Part shown: one piece after another, positions 63,290-64,000 of the stretch
Layout: every line of letters begins with the position of its first letter
Position numbering within the stretch: the stretch's first letter is position 1
From: Streptomyces sp. B21-083
GTDB lineage: Bacteria > Actinomycetota > Actinomycetes > Streptomycetales > Streptomycetaceae
Direction: 5' to 3'
NCBI RefSeq assembly: GCF_036898825.1
Contig: NZ_JARUND010000002.1
Coordinates: 4,650,001-4,714,000, forward strand
Length of the DNA: 64,000 nucleotides
The notes under the pieces: generated by a model
What the model saw: only the letters and a program-made list of their open reading frames with translations
Databases searched by the model: none
Told to the model about the DNA's origin: nothing
Position numbers and translations under genes: made by a program

Positions 63290-63363
63290 AGCCGCCTTCG
63301 GGATTCGAACCCGAGACCTACGCATTACGAGTGCGTTGCTCTGGCCATCTGAGCTAAGGCGGC
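63290..63363 (-). tRNA. tRNA-Thr (anticodon CGT)
   Basis: The 74-base minus-strand sequence folds as a complete cloverleaf: acceptor GCCGCCT with AGGCGGC, D arm AGCTCAGATGG, anticodon stem ACGCA/TGCGT with loop CTCGTAA (anticodon CGT, reading ACG), and T arm GGGTTCGAATCCC. No CCA is encoded. Its 3' half is duplicated at 24752-24793 and in part at 18085-18115, so it is a probable integration target for mobile elements. Confidence 0.95.
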
Positions 63364-63481
63364 GCGCCGTTCGCACCATGGTGCGGTCAGCAACGTCGGT
63401 AAGTCTACACAGTTTCCGAGAGTGCTCAGCCCACCCCCCGGAGGCCCCCGGGGAGGCCTCCGCACCGGCGCTCGCGCCCCG

Positions 63482-64000
63482 CTACACGCACCGTTTCCCC
63501 TCCCTCGGAGGGGTCCCCCGGAGCAGATACGTGTTGATCGCGTCGTCGATACAGTCGCTGCCCCGCCCGTATGCCGTGTGGCCGTCCCCCTCGTAGGTCA
63601 GGAGGCGGGCCGAGGACAGCTGACGGGAGAGCGACCGGGCCCAGCGGTACGGGGTCGCCGGGTCGCGGGTCGTGCCGACGACGACGATCGGGGCCGCGCC
63701 CTTCGCCTCGATGCGATGCGGTTCACCGGTCGGCCGCACCGGCCAGTACGCGCAGCTCAGAGAGGCCCAGGCCATGACCTCACCGAAGACCGGGGACGCC
63801 CTCTCGAAAGACGGCAGTGCGGCGCGCACCTGGTCGGGGGTGGTGTACGCCGCCGGAAGGTCGAGGCAGTTCACTGCCGCGTTGGCGAACATCAGGTTCG
63901 AGTAGCGGCCGTCGGCGTCGCGCTCGTAGTAGCTGTCGGAAAGGAGCAGCAGGCCCGCGCCGTCCTTGTCCCGCATCGCCGCGGTCAGCGACTCGCGCAG
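63482..64000 (-). CDS. TAP-type alpha/beta hydrolase, C-terminal part (partial)
   Basis: The frame is open to the window edge, so only the last 172 residues are seen. It contains the TAP-like C-terminal domain of secreted tripeptidyl-aminopeptidase-like hydrolases: LMFANAAVNCLDLPAAYTTP, MAWASLSCAYWP, the strand APIVVVGTTRDPATPYRWAR holding the catalytic Asp, and YEGDGHTAYGRGSDCIDDAI with the catalytic His. The paired Cys residues are typical of extracellular members. The nucleophile Ser and signal peptide lie beyond the window. Confidence 0.85.
   Translation of the reverse strand: MRESLTAAMRDKDGAGLLLLSDSYYERDADGRYSNLMFANAAVNCLDLPAAYTTPDQVRAALPSFERASPVFGEVMAWASLSCAYWPVRPTGEPHRIEAKGAAPIVVVGTTRDPATPYRWARSLSRQLSSARLLTYEGDGHTAYGRGSDCIDDAINTYLLRGTPPREGKRCV

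Noticed and set aside
1..64000. CRISPR array
   Set aside because: No regularly spaced short direct repeats were found in reading the window; the repeats seen are att-like sites, IS ends and RHS coding repeats.

Overview
The window is high-GC DNA of a Streptomyces-type actinomycete. The signs are strong third-position G/C bias, GTG and TTG starts, a sugar ABC operon without its own ATPase, SpoIIE-type phosphatases with PAS and GAF domains, DUF397 and ATP-binding-protein remnants, and a secreted LamG/RHS pair.

Region 1 (1-15.9 kb) looks largely like ordinary chromosome. It carries a partial FAD/NAD(P)-binding protein, a DUF402 protein, a PdxH-like oxidase, a family-32 glycoside hydrolase divergent from a three-gene sugar importer, two SpoIIE phosphatases and a ROK protein. 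Embedded at 2.6-4.5 kb is what appears to be the wreck of a thiazole-peptide RiPP cluster: an intact precursor with a Ser/Thr/Cys-rich tail, pieces of an ABC exporter ATPase, a membrane protein and a frameshifted maturation-protein fragment.

Region 2 (15.9-24.8 kb) is a mobile-element scrapyard. It has a decayed recombinase / XRE regulator / integrase operon, a truncated and a complete ISL3-family element, an orphan polymorphic-toxin tail with a frameshift and a probable immunity gene, a frameshifted DDE transposase and a long inverted repeat pair. Two direct copies of the 3' half of a tRNA-Thr gene also lie here.

Region 3 (24.8-63.3 kb) sits between one of those tRNA-Thr half copies (24752-24793) and the complete tRNA-Thr(CGT) gene (63290-63363), so it reads as a genomic island of about 38.5 kb. 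Its contents are mainly conflict and stress genes: a 2306-residue RHS/HINT toxin with a deaminase-like tip and a LamG partner; a DUF262/DUF1524 (GmrSD-like) restriction protein; a Ser/Thr kinase; a group II intron remnant; a TerY-P triad (vWA, PP2C, kinase) coupled to a two-component membrane complex with MotB/ZorB-like character and a divergent TerD protein; an EcsC-like protein; a type I restriction system (hsdM-hsdS-hsdR); and an HTH-methylase-specificity fusion divergent from a Rad50-like ATPase plus a small Cys/His protein. No integrase survives inside the island.

Region 4 (63.3-64 kb) returns to chromosome with a partial secreted TAP-type alpha/beta hydrolase.

The strongest candidates for an undescribed system are the TerY-P/TerD/motor-like locus at 42.2-47.8 kb and the methylase/Rad50-like/Cys-His trio at 55.6-61.1 kb.
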